A stretch of 64,000 nucleotides of DNA from Actinacidiphila oryziradicis (GTDB lineage: Bacteria > Actinomycetota > Actinomycetes > Streptomycetales > Streptomycetaceae), in contig NZ_SUMC01000004.1 of assembly GCF_005047355.1 (NCBI RefSeq), positions 1 through 64,000 of the forward strand. The letters run 5' to 3'. Below the pieces are notes generated by a model. That model did not search any database, was not told where the DNA came from, and saw only the letters and a list, made by a program, of their open reading frames with translations. Below, in pieces: positions 7,977 through 16,564 of the stretch. The position numbers were made by a program, and so were the translations under genes. Position 1 is the first letter of the stretch, and each line of letters begins with the position of its first letter.

Positions 7977-8795
7977 CTACCGCCGCAGCCATGTGAAGCT
8001 CTCCGCACTGTCACCGGCCGGCTTATACTCCAGGCCGGTCCAGCCGTCGTAACCGGCCTTCGTCAGGTGGTCCAGGAGTGCTACGAAGTCGAGCTCACCG
8101 GTGCCGGGGGCGCCGCGCCCGGGATTGTCGGCGATCTGCACATGGCCGGCCTTGTCGGCATACCGCTCGATGACCTCGTGCAGATCGGCGCCGCCTCGGG
8201 CGAGGTGGTACAGGTCCAGCAGGAATTTGGTGTTGCCCAACCCGGAGACGGAGTTGACCCGGTCCACCACGGCGACCGCCGATTCCGCTGTGACCAGCGG
8301 ATAGTCCGGGGACTCGGGGGTGTTCAGCGCTTCGATGAGCAGGATGGCGCCGATCCGGTCGGCGGCCTGCGCGGCCGCCACCAGGTTCTCCAGGGCGAGC
8401 GTGTCCTGCTGCTCGGGCGTGGCACCCGCGACCCGGTTGCCGTAAAGCGCGTTGAGCGCCCGGCAGCCCACCGAATCGGCGAAGTCGGCCGCGACGCCGA
8501 TGTTGGCCCGGAAGCGGTCCGACTCCTCTCCGGGGATGGACAGGGCACCGCGATCCGGCCCTGGCAGCTGCCCGGCGTAGAAGTTCAGGCCCACCAGCTG
8601 TGTGCCGGCGTCGCGCAGCGCGTCCCGCAAGGCATCGAGCTCGGCTGGGTCCGGGGTGGGGGAGTCGGGCCAGGGCCACCAGAGCTCGACCGCGGTGAAG
8701 CCCGCCGCGGCGGCCGCCGCGGGCCGTTCCAGAAGCGGGAACTCGGTGAAGAGGATCGAGAGGTTCACATCGAAGCGCGAGTCGGAGAGTGCCAT
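7977..8795 (-). CDS. hyi: Hydroxypyruvate isomerase
   Basis: A 272-residue TIM-barrel sugar isomerase (AP-endonuclease-2 fold) interconverting hydroxypyruvate and tartronate semialdehyde. Visible signatures are FDVNLSILFTEFPLLERPAA at the start, LNFYAGQLPGPDRGA, LIEALNTPESPDY with its metal-binding Glu, LLDLYHLARGG and GHVQIADNPGRGAPGTGELD. The ATG at 8795 follows AAGGAGCG. The upstream region holds two IclR-like palindromes, one of them overlapping the ribosome site. It forms a glyoxylate/hydroxypyruvate module with garR and gcl. Confidence 0.88.
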   Translation of the reverse strand: MALSDSRFDVNLSILFTEFPLLERPAAAAAAGFTAVELWWPWPDSPTPDPAELDALRDALRDAGTQLVGLNFYAGQLPGPDRGALSIPGEESDRFRANIGVAADFADSVGCRALNALYGNRVAGATPEQQDTLALENLVAAAQAADRIGAILLIEALNTPESPDYPLVTAESAVAVVDRVNSVSGLGNTKFLLDLYHLARGGADLHEVIERYADKAGHVQIADNPGRGAPGTGELDFVALLDHLTKAGYDGWTGLEYKPAGDSAESFTWLRR

Positions 8796-8807
8796 GCGGG
8801 GCGCTCC

Positions 8808-8843
8808 TTCCGTATTGCGGAAGTTAGATTCTGTATTACGGAA
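8808..8843 (-). promoter_or_regulatory. Tandem IclR-type operators upstream of hyi
   Basis: TTCCGTATTGCGGAA (8808-8822) and TTCTGTATTACGGAA (8829-8843) are near-identical palindromes with TTCCG/CGGAA arms. Their centres are 21 bp apart, two helical turns, so two dimers would bind on one face. IclR-family repressors such as AllR bind sites of this shape; a GylR-like IclR protein is encoded at 58381, but its own sites look different. The regulator for these sites is probably outside the window. The gap 8844-9111 shows no other feature. Confidence 0.6.
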
Positions 8844-9111
8844 AGTCTGGTGCAGTCCTGAAGCGACTGTCAAGGGGGCGCGCATCGCGGGCGGGCCCCC
8901 AGGGGCTGGCACTGGATTGCGCTCCGGGACACCGTCGCTACCTGCGGTGACGCGGGACCGTCGGAGAAGCGGCGCCGGCGCCGCGGCGGCGCCCGCCCGT
9001 GGGTCGCCCCGGATGCGGTTTCCCGAGGTCCACGGCATGCTCAACGCAGGGTCGGGCGCCACGCGCCGTTCTCCCCGCCGTCCCTAGCCAGGAGCGTGTC
9101 CCAGTAACGGT

Positions 9112-9830
9112 GTGCTTGCCGAAATCACGCTGCTCCACCGGCTATCGATGAACATGCTGCGTCACCTGCGACTGCTGGTCCGCCCCGAAACTGTCCTCAA
9201 GCGGCACCGTGACGTCATCCGGAAACGCCACGCCAAGGCGTCCAAGCCCAAGCGCCCGGGGCGACCGCGGACCGTGCGCTCCATCCGCGCCCTGGTCCTA
9301 CGCCTGGCGGCCGAGAACCCAAGCTGGGGAGACCGGCGCATCCACGGCGAACTGCTCGTCCCGGGCACATCCTGCGCGAGGCCGGCATCGACCCCGCACC
9401 GCAGCGCGGATCCACCACCTGGGCGGACTTCCTGCGCTCCCAAGCCGAGGCCCTCCTCGCCTGCGACTTCCCGGAGACCGTCACCCTGGCCGGCACCAGG
9501 CTGTCATCCTCGCCGTCATCGAGCACACCAGCCGGCGCATCCGCGTCCTCGGTGCCACCGAACACCCCGCCGCCGCCTGGGTCGCCCAGGCCGCGAAAAT
9601 CTCGTGATGGATCTCGAAGACGCAGGCAGCCGGGCAAAGTTCATGATCCGCGACCGGGACGGCAAGCTCCCCGAGCTCTTCGACGCCATCCTGGCCGACT
9701 CCGGCATCCGGGTCGTCCTCAGCGGGGTCCGGATGCCCCGCATGAACTCAATCATGGAGAGATGGATGAAGACCTGCCGCCACGAACTCCTCGACCGCAC
9801 TCTAACCCTCCGCGTTTCGGTTGGGGCTGG
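9112..9830 (+). pseudogene. Integrase-core transposase, frameshifted and truncated
   Basis: Four pieces in shifted frames add up to a Streptomyces rve/DDE transposase: an N-terminal helix region (RLVRPETVLKRH-like, RPRTVRSIRALVLRLA), STTWADFLRSQAEALLACDF, AVILAVIEHTSRRIRVLG and NLVMDLEDAGSRAKFMIRDR with GVRMPRMNSIMERW. At least two frameshifts break it. It stops after RHELLDRTL, exactly where the IS1380 element begins, and the missing end is not found on the other side of that element. Confidence 0.75.
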
Positions 9831-11419
9831 CTGAGCTGTGTTGATCGCGGTGGCGAGGGTTCTGGGTGGGTGGGCATGGCGGGGGCCCGGCGCGTGGTCG
9901 GGTGCTCCAGGGTTCCTCGGGCCGTGGGCGGACGGGACGGTTCCGCCGCTCAGGTGGCAGGCCGGGGCAGGGCGGCGAGGCGGGCGAAGGCGTCCGTGAG
10001 CTCATGGCGCCAGGGCCATGTTTCGGCGATCCGTAGGTGGATGCGGCGGGCTGCTTGCGTGATGCGGGCGGCGGCGTGCAGCAGCCGGTAGCGGAGTTTC
10101 TTGGGTTCGGCGTCGGCGAGTTCGCCGTCCAGCAGCAGGGTGCGCATCCAGGCGAGCAGGTCGATCGCGGTCAGGGACAGCTCCAGCCACACGGTGTTGA
10201 CGGCGAAGTGGCGTGAGGGGAAGCGGCCGAAGCCGGTGGTCTTGCCGCAGCGGATGCGGTCCTCGACGCGGGCGTGGGCACGGTGGCGGACCTCCAGGAA
10301 CTGCGGCGATCCGCCGCCTGCGGTGGGGGTGTCGGTGAGGAAGACCTGGTGGCGCATGCCCTCGTCCAGGTCGAACAGGGACAGCTGGGCGCCGGGGTGG
10401 GGCCGCTCGCGCCGCACGATGATCCGGGTGCCGTCCGGGTAGCCGGTGAGGTCGACCATGCCGGTCAGTTCGGCGACCTCAGCGCCCTCGCGCAGGGAGC
10501 CGTCCTGTTCCAGAGCGGGGTGCCAGACCTGGTCGGGCAGGGCCCGGATCGCACGGCGGACCGGTTCGGTGACGGCGTGTCCGACGGAGAAGGACGTACG
10601 GATGCCCCGGCCGCGCTGGGCTCGCACGTGGGCCAGGAACGCCTTGGCGCTTCCGGCGCTGTCGGCGCGGATGAGGATGTCGGTGCCGTGGCGGTGGGCG
10701 TCGGGGATCTGGGCCAGGGCCGCGTCCAGGACGGTGATGTGGTCGGCGGCTGTATTGGCTCCGGCGTTGCCCGGCCGGAGCAGGCCCGACAGTCCTTCGC
10801 CGGTGTTGTCCAGGAAGCACAGCAGTGGGTGGAAGCCGAAGCCGCGCTTGTACGTCGGTGCTGCCTGCTCCTTGTCGGAGTGGCAGGTGACCAGGGTGGC
10901 GTCGAGGTCCAGGACCAGGCCGGGCAGGTCGCGTCCGCCGGCGTGGGAGGCCGGGATCCCGTTGCGGGTGTCGGTGGCCTGCAGCCAGGCGGTCTCCCGG
11001 GCGGTGGCGCGGGCCGCGCGTAGGGCGGCCAGCGTGGCAGGGCCGATGTCGGCCAGCAGGCGCCAGGCGGTGGGGGTGGAGGCGACCGGGCCGAACACTC
11101 CGGGCTGGTCGCGCAGAACAGCGAGGTCGGCGATGGCCTCGCCGCCGTCGGCGAGCATCACTGCCACGTCGGCCGCGACCCGTCCGGGATCGTGCCCGGT
11201 TCCACGCGGCCGCAGGCGACGTAGCGCGTTGGTGAAGGCGCCGGTCAGGCCGGTGGCGTCGGCGAGGTCCGCCAGTAGCCGGGATCCGGCGTGGCTGACC
11301 GCTCCGCGCCCGTCGGCCGAGACGACAAGCTTGGGACGCGACCCGGTAGTGTGCACTTCGAAAGTGCCTTCCTGCTCGGATGACAGAAGCCCTAGACAAG
11401 CCTCATCGTCCCAGCTCAG
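9831..11419 (-). mobile_element. IS1380-family insertion sequence
   Basis: The two ends carry the inverted sequence CTGAGCTG (9831-9838) and CAGCTCAG (11412-11419), followed inward by related bases. They enclose a complete transposase gene. The element interrupts the integrase-core transposase relic on its left. I see no clear target-site duplication. Just outside the right end, GAAGGCACTTTCG (11419-11431) is the exact inverse of CGAAAGTGCCTTC (11359-11371) near the transposase start. Confidence 0.65.
9950..11356 (-). CDS. IS1380-family transposase
   Basis: A 468-residue DDE transposase, full length for the family and free of frameshifts. Visible motifs are the first catalytic Asp in PGLVLDLDATLVTCHSDKEQ, the second in ILIRADSAGSAKAFLAHV, and the C-terminal NTVWLELSLTAIDLLAWMRT with arginine-rich helices. 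The start is a GTG at 11356, just inside a 13-bp sequence that recurs inverted outside the element. This is the only apparently intact transposase in the window and could supply activity in trans to the related ends at 13578 and 38832. Confidence 0.88.
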   Translation of the reverse strand: MHTTGSRPKLVVSADGRGAVSHAGSRLLADLADATGLTGAFTNALRRLRPRGTGHDPGRVAADVAVMLADGGEAIADLAVLRDQPGVFGPVASTPTAWRLLADIGPATLAALRAARATARETAWLQATDTRNGIPASHAGGRDLPGLVLDLDATLVTCHSDKEQAAPTYKRGFGFHPLLCFLDNTGEGLSGLLRPGNAGANTAADHITVLDAALAQIPDAHRHGTDILIRADSAGSAKAFLAHVRAQRGRGIRTSFSVGHAVTEPVRRAIRALPDQVWHPALEQDGSLREGAEVAELTGMVDLTGYPDGTRIIVRRERPHPGAQLSLFDLDEGMRHQVFLTDTPTAGGGSPQFLEVRHRAHARVEDRIRCGKTTGFGRFPSRHFAVNTVWLELSLTAIDLLAWMRTLLLDGELADAEPKKLRYRLLHAAARITQAARRIHLRIAETWPWRHELTDAFARLAALPRPAT

Positions 11420-11477
11420 AAGGCACTTTCGCTTTCCCGTTCATGATCCGGACACAGCTGCGGGCACGAGGTGCGGG

Positions 11478-12368
11478 CTAGTAGTGGCGGTTTCGGTTCG
11501 TGGTGTGGTCGTCCGGCTGGGCGGACCACTGGAGGAGGAAGCGCAGTGATTCCTGGGAGGGGGAGTCCGGTGGGGCCGTGTAGGCGACAAGTTGCTGGTC
11601 GGGCTGTGTGTCGACGCCGAACTGCTGGACGTCGAGGGTCACGGTGCCGATGACCGAGTGGCGGTAGGTCTTGGTGAGCTGCCTGGGCCCGCGGACCTGG
11701 TGGCTTGCCCACCAGGTCCGGAAGTCCGGGTCCCGGACGGTGAGTTCGCCGACCAGATCGGTCAGCGCCCGGTCGTTGGGGTTGCGTCCGGCCTCCATCC
11801 GCAGGACCGCGACGCACTCGCGGGCGGCGCGTGGCCAGTCCGCGTACAGGGACCGGTAGGCGTCGTCGAGGAAGGTCAGCCGGATCAGGTTGCGCCCATG
11901 TGCGGGCAGCGCGGCGAAGTCGGTCAGCAGGACCGTCGCACCCCGGTTCCAGGCCAGCACGTCCATGCGGCGGTTGAGGACCATGGCGGGGATGTCGTGC
12001 ATGCCGTCGAGCAGCTGCTGCAGTTGCGGGTCGACCTTCTGCCCGGCGGGCTGCCGGGCGGGGGCGGCCTGCGTGACGTCGGCCACGGTGAACAGGTACG
12101 CGCGTTCGTCCGGGGCGAGCCGCAGCGCGTCGGCGAGGGCGTCCAGGACCGGGCGGGACACCCGGCGGGTCCGGCCCTGCTCCAGCCGTACGACGTAGTC
12201 GATGCTCACGTGCGCGAGCTGGGCCAGCTCCTCCCGGCGCAGGCCCGGCACCCGGCGCAGGCGGCCGTCGTCGGGCAGGCCGACGCGGTGCGGGTCCAGG
12301 GCGGCGCGGTGGGCGCGAAGGAAGTCGCCCAGTTCATTGCCGCCGGGAGGTTGGCCGGGGTTTTCCAT
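11478..12368 (-). CDS. XRE/MmyB-like regulator
   Basis: A 296-residue transcription factor. Residues about 10-80 form a Cro/C1 helix-turn-helix (LRREELAQLAHVSIDYVVRL, EQGRTRRVSRPVLDALADAL), followed by the MmyB-type ligand domain (AMVLNRRMDVLAWNRGATVL, RNLIRLTFLDDAYRSLYADW). Such proteins usually control a divergent oxidoreductase or hydrolase gene. Here an alpha/beta hydrolase starts 181 bp away on the other strand and is the likely target. The start at 12368 was chosen because the HTH begins immediately after it; a longer open frame runs over the promoter. Confidence 0.85.
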   Translation of the reverse strand: MENPGQPPGGNELGDFLRAHRAALDPHRVGLPDDGRLRRVPGLRREELAQLAHVSIDYVVRLEQGRTRRVSRPVLDALADALRLAPDERAYLFTVADVTQAAPARQPAGQKVDPQLQQLLDGMHDIPAMVLNRRMDVLAWNRGATVLLTDFAALPAHGRNLIRLTFLDDAYRSLYADWPRAARECVAVLRMEAGRNPNDRALTDLVGELTVRDPDFRTWWASHQVRGPRQLTKTYRHSVIGTVTLDVQQFGVDTQPDQQLVAYTAPPDSPSQESLRFLLQWSAQPDDHTTNRNRHY

Positions 12369-12549
12369 GGGTCCCAGTGTCCGCCAGGTTGCGGCTGCGT
12401 GCCTGGTACTGGTCTGCACAGGCAGGACCCTCCCTGGCACCTCGTATTGGGCGGCGCGACGGTGGTGGAGGTGGCCGACGGACTCGACGCGGTCACCGGA
12501 TCCCGCCCCAGGGGCGGGCCCGCCCCCTGCATGACCGGAGAGCGCCACC

Positions 12550-13473
12550 ATGAAGACGGACGTCACCTTTCCCAGCGCCGGCCTGAAGCTCGCCGGCCAC
12601 CTCTACACCCCCGACAGCGAAATCGGCGGCCCCCGCCCTGCGATCGTGGTGGGTCATCCCGGCAGTGGTGTGAAGGAGCAGGCCGCCGGCCTGTACGCGC
12701 GGTGCCTGGCCGAGCAGGGCTTTGTCGCCCTCGCGTTCGACGCCGCCTACCAGGGCGAGAGCGAGGGGACCCCGCGCGGCCTGGAGGACCCGGCGCACCG
12801 GGTGGAGGACGTCAAGGCCGCGGTCTCGTTCCTCACCACCTGCGAGGATGTCGACTCCGACCGAATCGGGGCGCTGGGCATCTGTGCCTCCGGCGGGTAT
12901 GTGCTTCCCGCCGCCGCCACCGACCACCGCGTCAAAGCCGTCGGAACCGTCAGCGCCGTCGACATCGCCCGCCAGTTCCGCCTGGGCGCCGACGGCGCGC
13001 AGGACCCCACCGTCATCCAGGGCATGCTCGACGCGGCCGCGGCCGCGCGTACCGCTGAAGCCCGCGGCGAGGGCGTGCAGAGCTTCCGGCTCTTCCCCGA
13101 CACCGCCGAGCAGGCCCGCGCCCTGGGCGGCCGGCACGGCTTCGAGGGCTTCGAGTACTACCGCACCGACCGCGCCCAGCACCCGCGCTCGGCCAAGTTC
13201 CTCACCTGGTCCAGCGTCGAGCGCCTGGTCAGCTTCGACGCCTTCCGCTTCGTCGACCTGATCGCGCCACGCCCGCTGCTGATGATCGTCGGAAGCGAAG
13301 CGGTGACCTCCTGGATGGCCGTGGAGGCATTCCAGAACGCCCGCAGCCCCAAGGAACTGCACTGGATCGACGGAGCCAGCCACGTCGACCTCTACGACAA
13401 AGAGCAGTACGTCGGCCCCGCAGTCTCGAAGCTCACCGACTTCTTCGGGACCCACCTGGCCAAGGCCAACTAA
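12550..13473 (+). CDS. Alpha/beta hydrolase, dienelactone hydrolase-like
   Basis: A 307-residue cytosolic hydrolase. Seen: VVGHPGSGVKEQAAGLYARC, AFDAAYQGESEGTPR, the nucleophile elbow LGICASGGYVLPAA and a late acid/His region (DGASHVDLYD). The elbow has Cys in the middle of G-x-C-x-S-G-G, as in dienelactone hydrolases and the YcjY-like group. Substrate unknown. The ATG at 12550 has a GGAG-type ribosome site 8 bp upstream. It is divergent from the MmyB-like regulator, which probably controls it. Confidence 0.83.
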   Translation: MKTDVTFPSAGLKLAGHLYTPDSEIGGPRPAIVVGHPGSGVKEQAAGLYARCLAEQGFVALAFDAAYQGESEGTPRGLEDPAHRVEDVKAAVSFLTTCEDVDSDRIGALGICASGGYVLPAAATDHRVKAVGTVSAVDIARQFRLGADGAQDPTVIQGMLDAAAAARTAEARGEGVQSFRLFPDTAEQARALGGRHGFEGFEYYRTDRAQHPRSAKFLTWSSVERLVSFDAFRFVDLIAPRPLLMIVGSEAVTSWMAVEAFQNARSPKELHWIDGASHVDLYDKEQYVGPAVSKLTDFFGTHLAKAN

Positions 13474-13577
13474 ACCGGCCGTCCTGAGGACCTCAGCGCG
13501 CCGGCTCGGCCACGAGGTGGCTTGCAGCGGTGCCCATGATATGAGAACGACGATGCCGAGCCCGGAACCCGCACGCA

Positions 13578-13635
13578 GAAAGTGCCTTCCAGCTCGGACT
13601 GTACAGACCTTGGGCAAGCCTCATCGTCCAGGTCA
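13578..13635 (-). repeat. IS1380-type right-end remnant
   Basis: GAAAGTGCCTTCC, AGCTCGGA, GGGCAAGCCTCATCGTCC and CAGGTCAG occur in the same order as at the right end of the intact IS1380 element (11360-11419), with scattered differences. No transposase follows. It directly abuts the opposite end of an IS of the same family at 13636. Confidence 0.6.
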
Positions 13636-13817
13636 GACCCGAATCCGCAGGTAGTGTCCGATGGCTGGTCAGGTCCGGGCTTGTGCGGGCGTCGGGTCCG
13701 TTGCGGGGTGGGTGGGCAGGAGTGTGGCCCGGCTGGCGCGTCGGGTGGGCGGCTTTCCATGGCGTTGGTGGGTGGTTCGGGCCCGGTCGGGGCGGTGTTC
13801 AGGCGGCCAGGAGGCGC
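13636..13817 (-). repeat. 182-bp direct repeat, copy 1 (IS1380-type left end)
   Basis: Base-for-base identical to 38832-39013. It begins GACCCGAATCCGCAGGTAGT and ends GGCCAGGAGGCGC, after which the two copies diverge. The right copy continues into the C-terminus of an IS1380-family transposase, so this is the non-coding left end of such an element plus about six codons. Recombination between the copies would delete about 25.2 kb. Confidence 0.9.
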
Positions 13818-13831
13818 GGGAGCCGTGGCCC

Positions 13832-14440
13832 ATGGGATGGCCGACACGTGGCTTACCGGAACGCGTCGAGCAAGGTCGCTTACACCACGAGGCGGGACAC
13901 GACCCCCGCCACCGCCAGACCCGGGACAAGCTCGCCCGCGTCGAGAAGGCCATCAGCCAGCTCCGCCGCGAACGCGGACGCCTCACCGTCCGCGCGATCG
14001 CTCACCGCGCGGACGTGTCCGCCTCCTTCCTATACGAGAACACGGACGCACGATCCCTCGTCCAGGCCGCCGTCGCAGCCAGCAGGAGCCGCCACGACCG
14101 GGTCGCCCAGAACAAGCATGACCAGGTTGAGGCCTCATGGCGGGAACGGGCACTCAACGCCGAGGATCAGCTGGCCCGAACGCAGAACGAGATCCTCGCT
14201 CAACGACAGCGGATTGGGGAGCTAATGGGCCAACTACGGGACTTCGAGCAGATGGTCCCCGGCGAGTCCGTCCAGCGGCTCGCCACCGAGAACACCACCC
14301 TCAAGCGTCGTGTCCAGCAGCTGACCCAGGAACACCGAACGCTGCAGGAACGACTCGAAGGCGCCCGCTCCAACCTCCGCTTCGCCGACAAACGCACCGC
14401 CGACCTCGAAGCCCAACTTCTTGAACACGACCAGCAATGA
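13832..14440 (+). CDS. DUF6262-like (TnpC-type) protein
   Basis: A 202-residue protein with RQTRDKLARVEKAISQLRRE, a helix-turn-helix-like stretch (LTVRAIAHRADVSASFLYEN) and a long C-terminal coiled coil (about residues 105-195, many Glu/Gln/Arg/Leu). This is the architecture of DUF6262 and of TnpC from Tn554-like transposons, where it assists the tyrosine recombinases TnpA and TnpB. Those partner genes are not adjacent; instead the gene starts right after the IS1380-type end, and its natural N-terminus may have been replaced. The ATG at 13832 is the last start codon before the domain. Probably an orphan or slightly truncated transposon gene. Confidence 0.6.
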   Translation: MGWPTRGLPERVEQGRLHHEAGHDPRHRQTRDKLARVEKAISQLRRERGRLTVRAIAHRADVSASFLYENTDARSLVQAAVAASRSRHDRVAQNKHDQVEASWRERALNAEDQLARTQNEILAQRQRIGELMGQLRDFEQMVPGESVQRLATENTTLKRRVQQLTQEHRTLQERLEGARSNLRFADKRTADLEAQLLEHDQQ

Positions 14441-14576
14441 CTCTGCAACCGGCCTACACCTCGGCCCTGTCAGCGCCCACCCGGCCCAGCCTCTGGTCAG
14501 GCTGCTGCGGGATCACCGTCGGCGGCGACTGGCTGGCTGCGCTGTTACAGACGCGGCGCCCGGACAGAGAACAGCT

Positions 14577-14981
14577 CTACTTGCCGCCCAGAGGCGCCCG
14601 TCGCGCGAGGACCTTGCGATAGCTGATGCGCCAACCCTGATCACCACGCGTGATGGTGTCTTCGTAGGTCACGCTTCCGGTCGTGCCGTCTGCGTTGATG
14701 CCGATTCCCTTGGATCGAGCGTGCACCTGGCCGTCAACGATCTGAGTGAGGACGATGTTCGTGACGTGATGGCCAACAGGATTCGACTCGCCCAACGCGA
14801 GGGCGGCCTCTCGAATGGCCGCCACTCCCTTCAACGGCTCCTGTCCGAAGTCTGTGACGTCGTAGACGACATCGGCGGTGAACAACTCGCCGAGCCTGTC
14901 CAACTCTCCGCCGTCGAACAGGTGACCGTGCATCGAGATCAGCTCGGCGATGGCGACCCGATCCTCGGCTGAAAGTGTCAT
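14577..14981 (-). CDS. SnoaL/NTF2-like protein
   Basis: A 134-residue cone-shaped NTF2-like protein (SnoaL-4 type). Seen: EDRVAIAELISMHGHLFDGG, LGELFTADVVYDVTDFG, GHHVTNIVL and ITRGDQGWRISYRKVLAR, the standard helix and sheet order. Members act as polyketide cyclases, dehydratases or ring-opening accessory enzymes, but no partner is adjacent, so the activity is open. The start at 14981 has GAGAGGA at good spacing; an alternative at 15005 lacks one. It is isolated between transposon relics. Confidence 0.75.
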   Translation of the reverse strand: MTLSAEDRVAIAELISMHGHLFDGGELDRLGELFTADVVYDVTDFGQEPLKGVAAIREAALALGESNPVGHHVTNIVLTQIVDGQVHARSKGIGINADGTTGSVTYEDTITRGDQGWRISYRKVLARRAPLGGK

Positions 14982-15119
14982 GGCAGTCCTCTCACCGGAG
15001 CTCAAGAGCGATGTGGATCTCCCTGATTGTGTCAGTCACGAGACTGGCAACGGAGACCGGAACGTCACGGACACCTACGCGACGCATCGCCCCAGCTCAA
15101 CGACGTTCCGGATACTCCA

Positions 15120-15641
15120 ACGCTCAGTAAACTGAACATCGAGGAGCTGGATCTGGCCGGGCGCCGCGCGCCGGTGAAGGCCAAGGGCGCCGCCGCGCGG
15201 CGCCGGGGCGGCCGTGTGCGCGAGGACTTCGTGCTGGAGACCGTGTACTGGGACGCGGGCACGGCCCGACTGCTGCCCCGCCTGCTCAAGGGCCGTACGC
15301 GCGGGCCGGTGTTCGTCACCCACCGCAAGCCCGGCCCCGGCAAGGTGGTCAGCCCGCGCGACGTGTGCCCGGACACCGGCTTCGCCCGGCTGTCGTACGG
15401 GCAGGCCCGAGCTTTGCTGGACGGGCACACCGCCGTGCACGGGCCGGGGACCGGATGGGACCTGCACGAATACCGCCATTCCTCCCTGACCCACCTCGGA
15501 GAGGCCGGGGCGAGCCTGTTGATGCTGATGGCGAAGTCACGGCATAAGAAACCGGAGAACGTCCGCAGATACTTCAAGCCGTCCCCGGAGGCGATCGCCG
15601 GGGTCACCAGCCTGCTCGCCCCCGGCAACAGCCGACGCTGA
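15120..15641 (+). pseudogene. Tyrosine recombinase, C-terminal half
   Basis: The frame contains [39 protein letters not shown] and the catalytic C-terminus [20 protein letters not shown] with [10 protein letters not shown]. The H-x-x-R box and the tyrosine are therefore present, while the N-terminal core-binding domain and first catalytic Arg are missing. It begins abruptly after unrelated sequence, so it cannot be active. An N-terminal piece of a similar recombinase lies at 18700-18930. Confidence 0.7.
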
Positions 15642-15786
15642 ACGCAGGCAGCCCGATACGCCTGTCGCTTCCTCGCCTCACCTGGCCCGGTCGGTCTTCA
15701 CGGAAGTGGTGAGTCCGGGGAAGGGAGAGCGTGTGAAGTCGACGACCGGCGGTCGGCGACCCTGATGGTGGATGGTGGATGGTGAG

Positions 15787-16437
15787 TCAGAGTGCGGTTG
15801 AGCGGTTCGGGAGGTTCAAGGTGGTGTGAGGAGGCCGGACCGGTTGCTCCCAGAGGCCGGCCAGGTGTGCATGGAGGACGTCGTGTGCCTCTTGCGAGGT
15901 GAGATGGCCGATGAGGACGTGCGCGGTGAGGCCGTCCGCGAGGGCGAGGAGGGTGCGGGCCTCGCGTTGCGGATCGAGGGGCACGGCGCAAGCAGCGCCC
16001 TCGCCGGCTTCCGAGATGAGGCGGGTGAACGCCTCCTGCAGGGTTGCGTAGTTCGCCTTCAGCTTCCTTGCGAGCACCTTGCTGACAGTTGCCTGCGCAA
16101 CGAAGGCGAGCCAGACCCTGGCCTCGGCGCGGTGCTCTTCCCGGAGCAGCGAGATCTCCGTGGCCGCGTGCCCTAGGGCGGTGCCGGCCGACTGGGCCGC
16201 GCTCCTGGCTAGGCGGGCTTGTACGCGCTCCATGATCCGCCCACTGATGTGCCCGAGAGCGAACACGAGCATCTCTTCCTTGGTACGGAAGCACCGCTGA
16301 ACGGCGCCCATCGACACCTGCGCGCGGGCCGCGACGTCGCGAAGGGTCACACCCTCCAGCCCACGTTCGTCGGCGAGGTGGCAGACGGCCTCGGCGATAA
16401 GGCGGCGTCGGCCCACGTGATCCACCTGCCTGGGCAT
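15787..16437 (-). CDS. TetR-family regulator
   Basis: A 216-residue repressor-type protein. Residues 10-60 form the DNA-binding domain (LIAEAVCHLADERGLEGVTL, RDVAARAQVSMGAVQRCFRT). The C-terminal ligand domain matches the BetI/YxaF-like group (ALGHAATEISLLREEHRAEA, LLALADGLTAHVLIGHLT). It is divergent from the amidase gene; the shared 127-bp gap holds CTCGTA (16494) and TACGAG (16542) as inverted arms and repeated CGGTTCC. The amidase is its probable target. Confidence 0.85.
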   Translation of the reverse strand: MPRQVDHVGRRRLIAEAVCHLADERGLEGVTLRDVAARAQVSMGAVQRCFRTKEEMLVFALGHISGRIMERVQARLARSAAQSAGTALGHAATEISLLREEHRAEARVWLAFVAQATVSKVLARKLKANYATLQEAFTRLISEAGEGAACAVPLDPQREARTLLALADGLTAHVLIGHLTSQEAHDVLHAHLAGLWEQPVRPPHTTLNLPNRSTAL

Positions 16438-16564
16438 GCCCGTCCCCTCCTTATTTCACAGCGCTCTGCCTTCGCAGCACTTTATGCGATGCGCTCGTAT
16501 CGGTTCCAGCGTACGGTTCGGTTCCGATGCAAACGCATTGGTACGAGATGGGGAGGGAAGAGCC

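Noticed and set aside
13661..13831. N-terminal extension of the DUF6262-like gene through the 182-bp repeat
   Set aside because: The frame is open, but the sequence is the non-coding end of an IS, identical at 38857 where no such protein follows. The start was placed at 13832.
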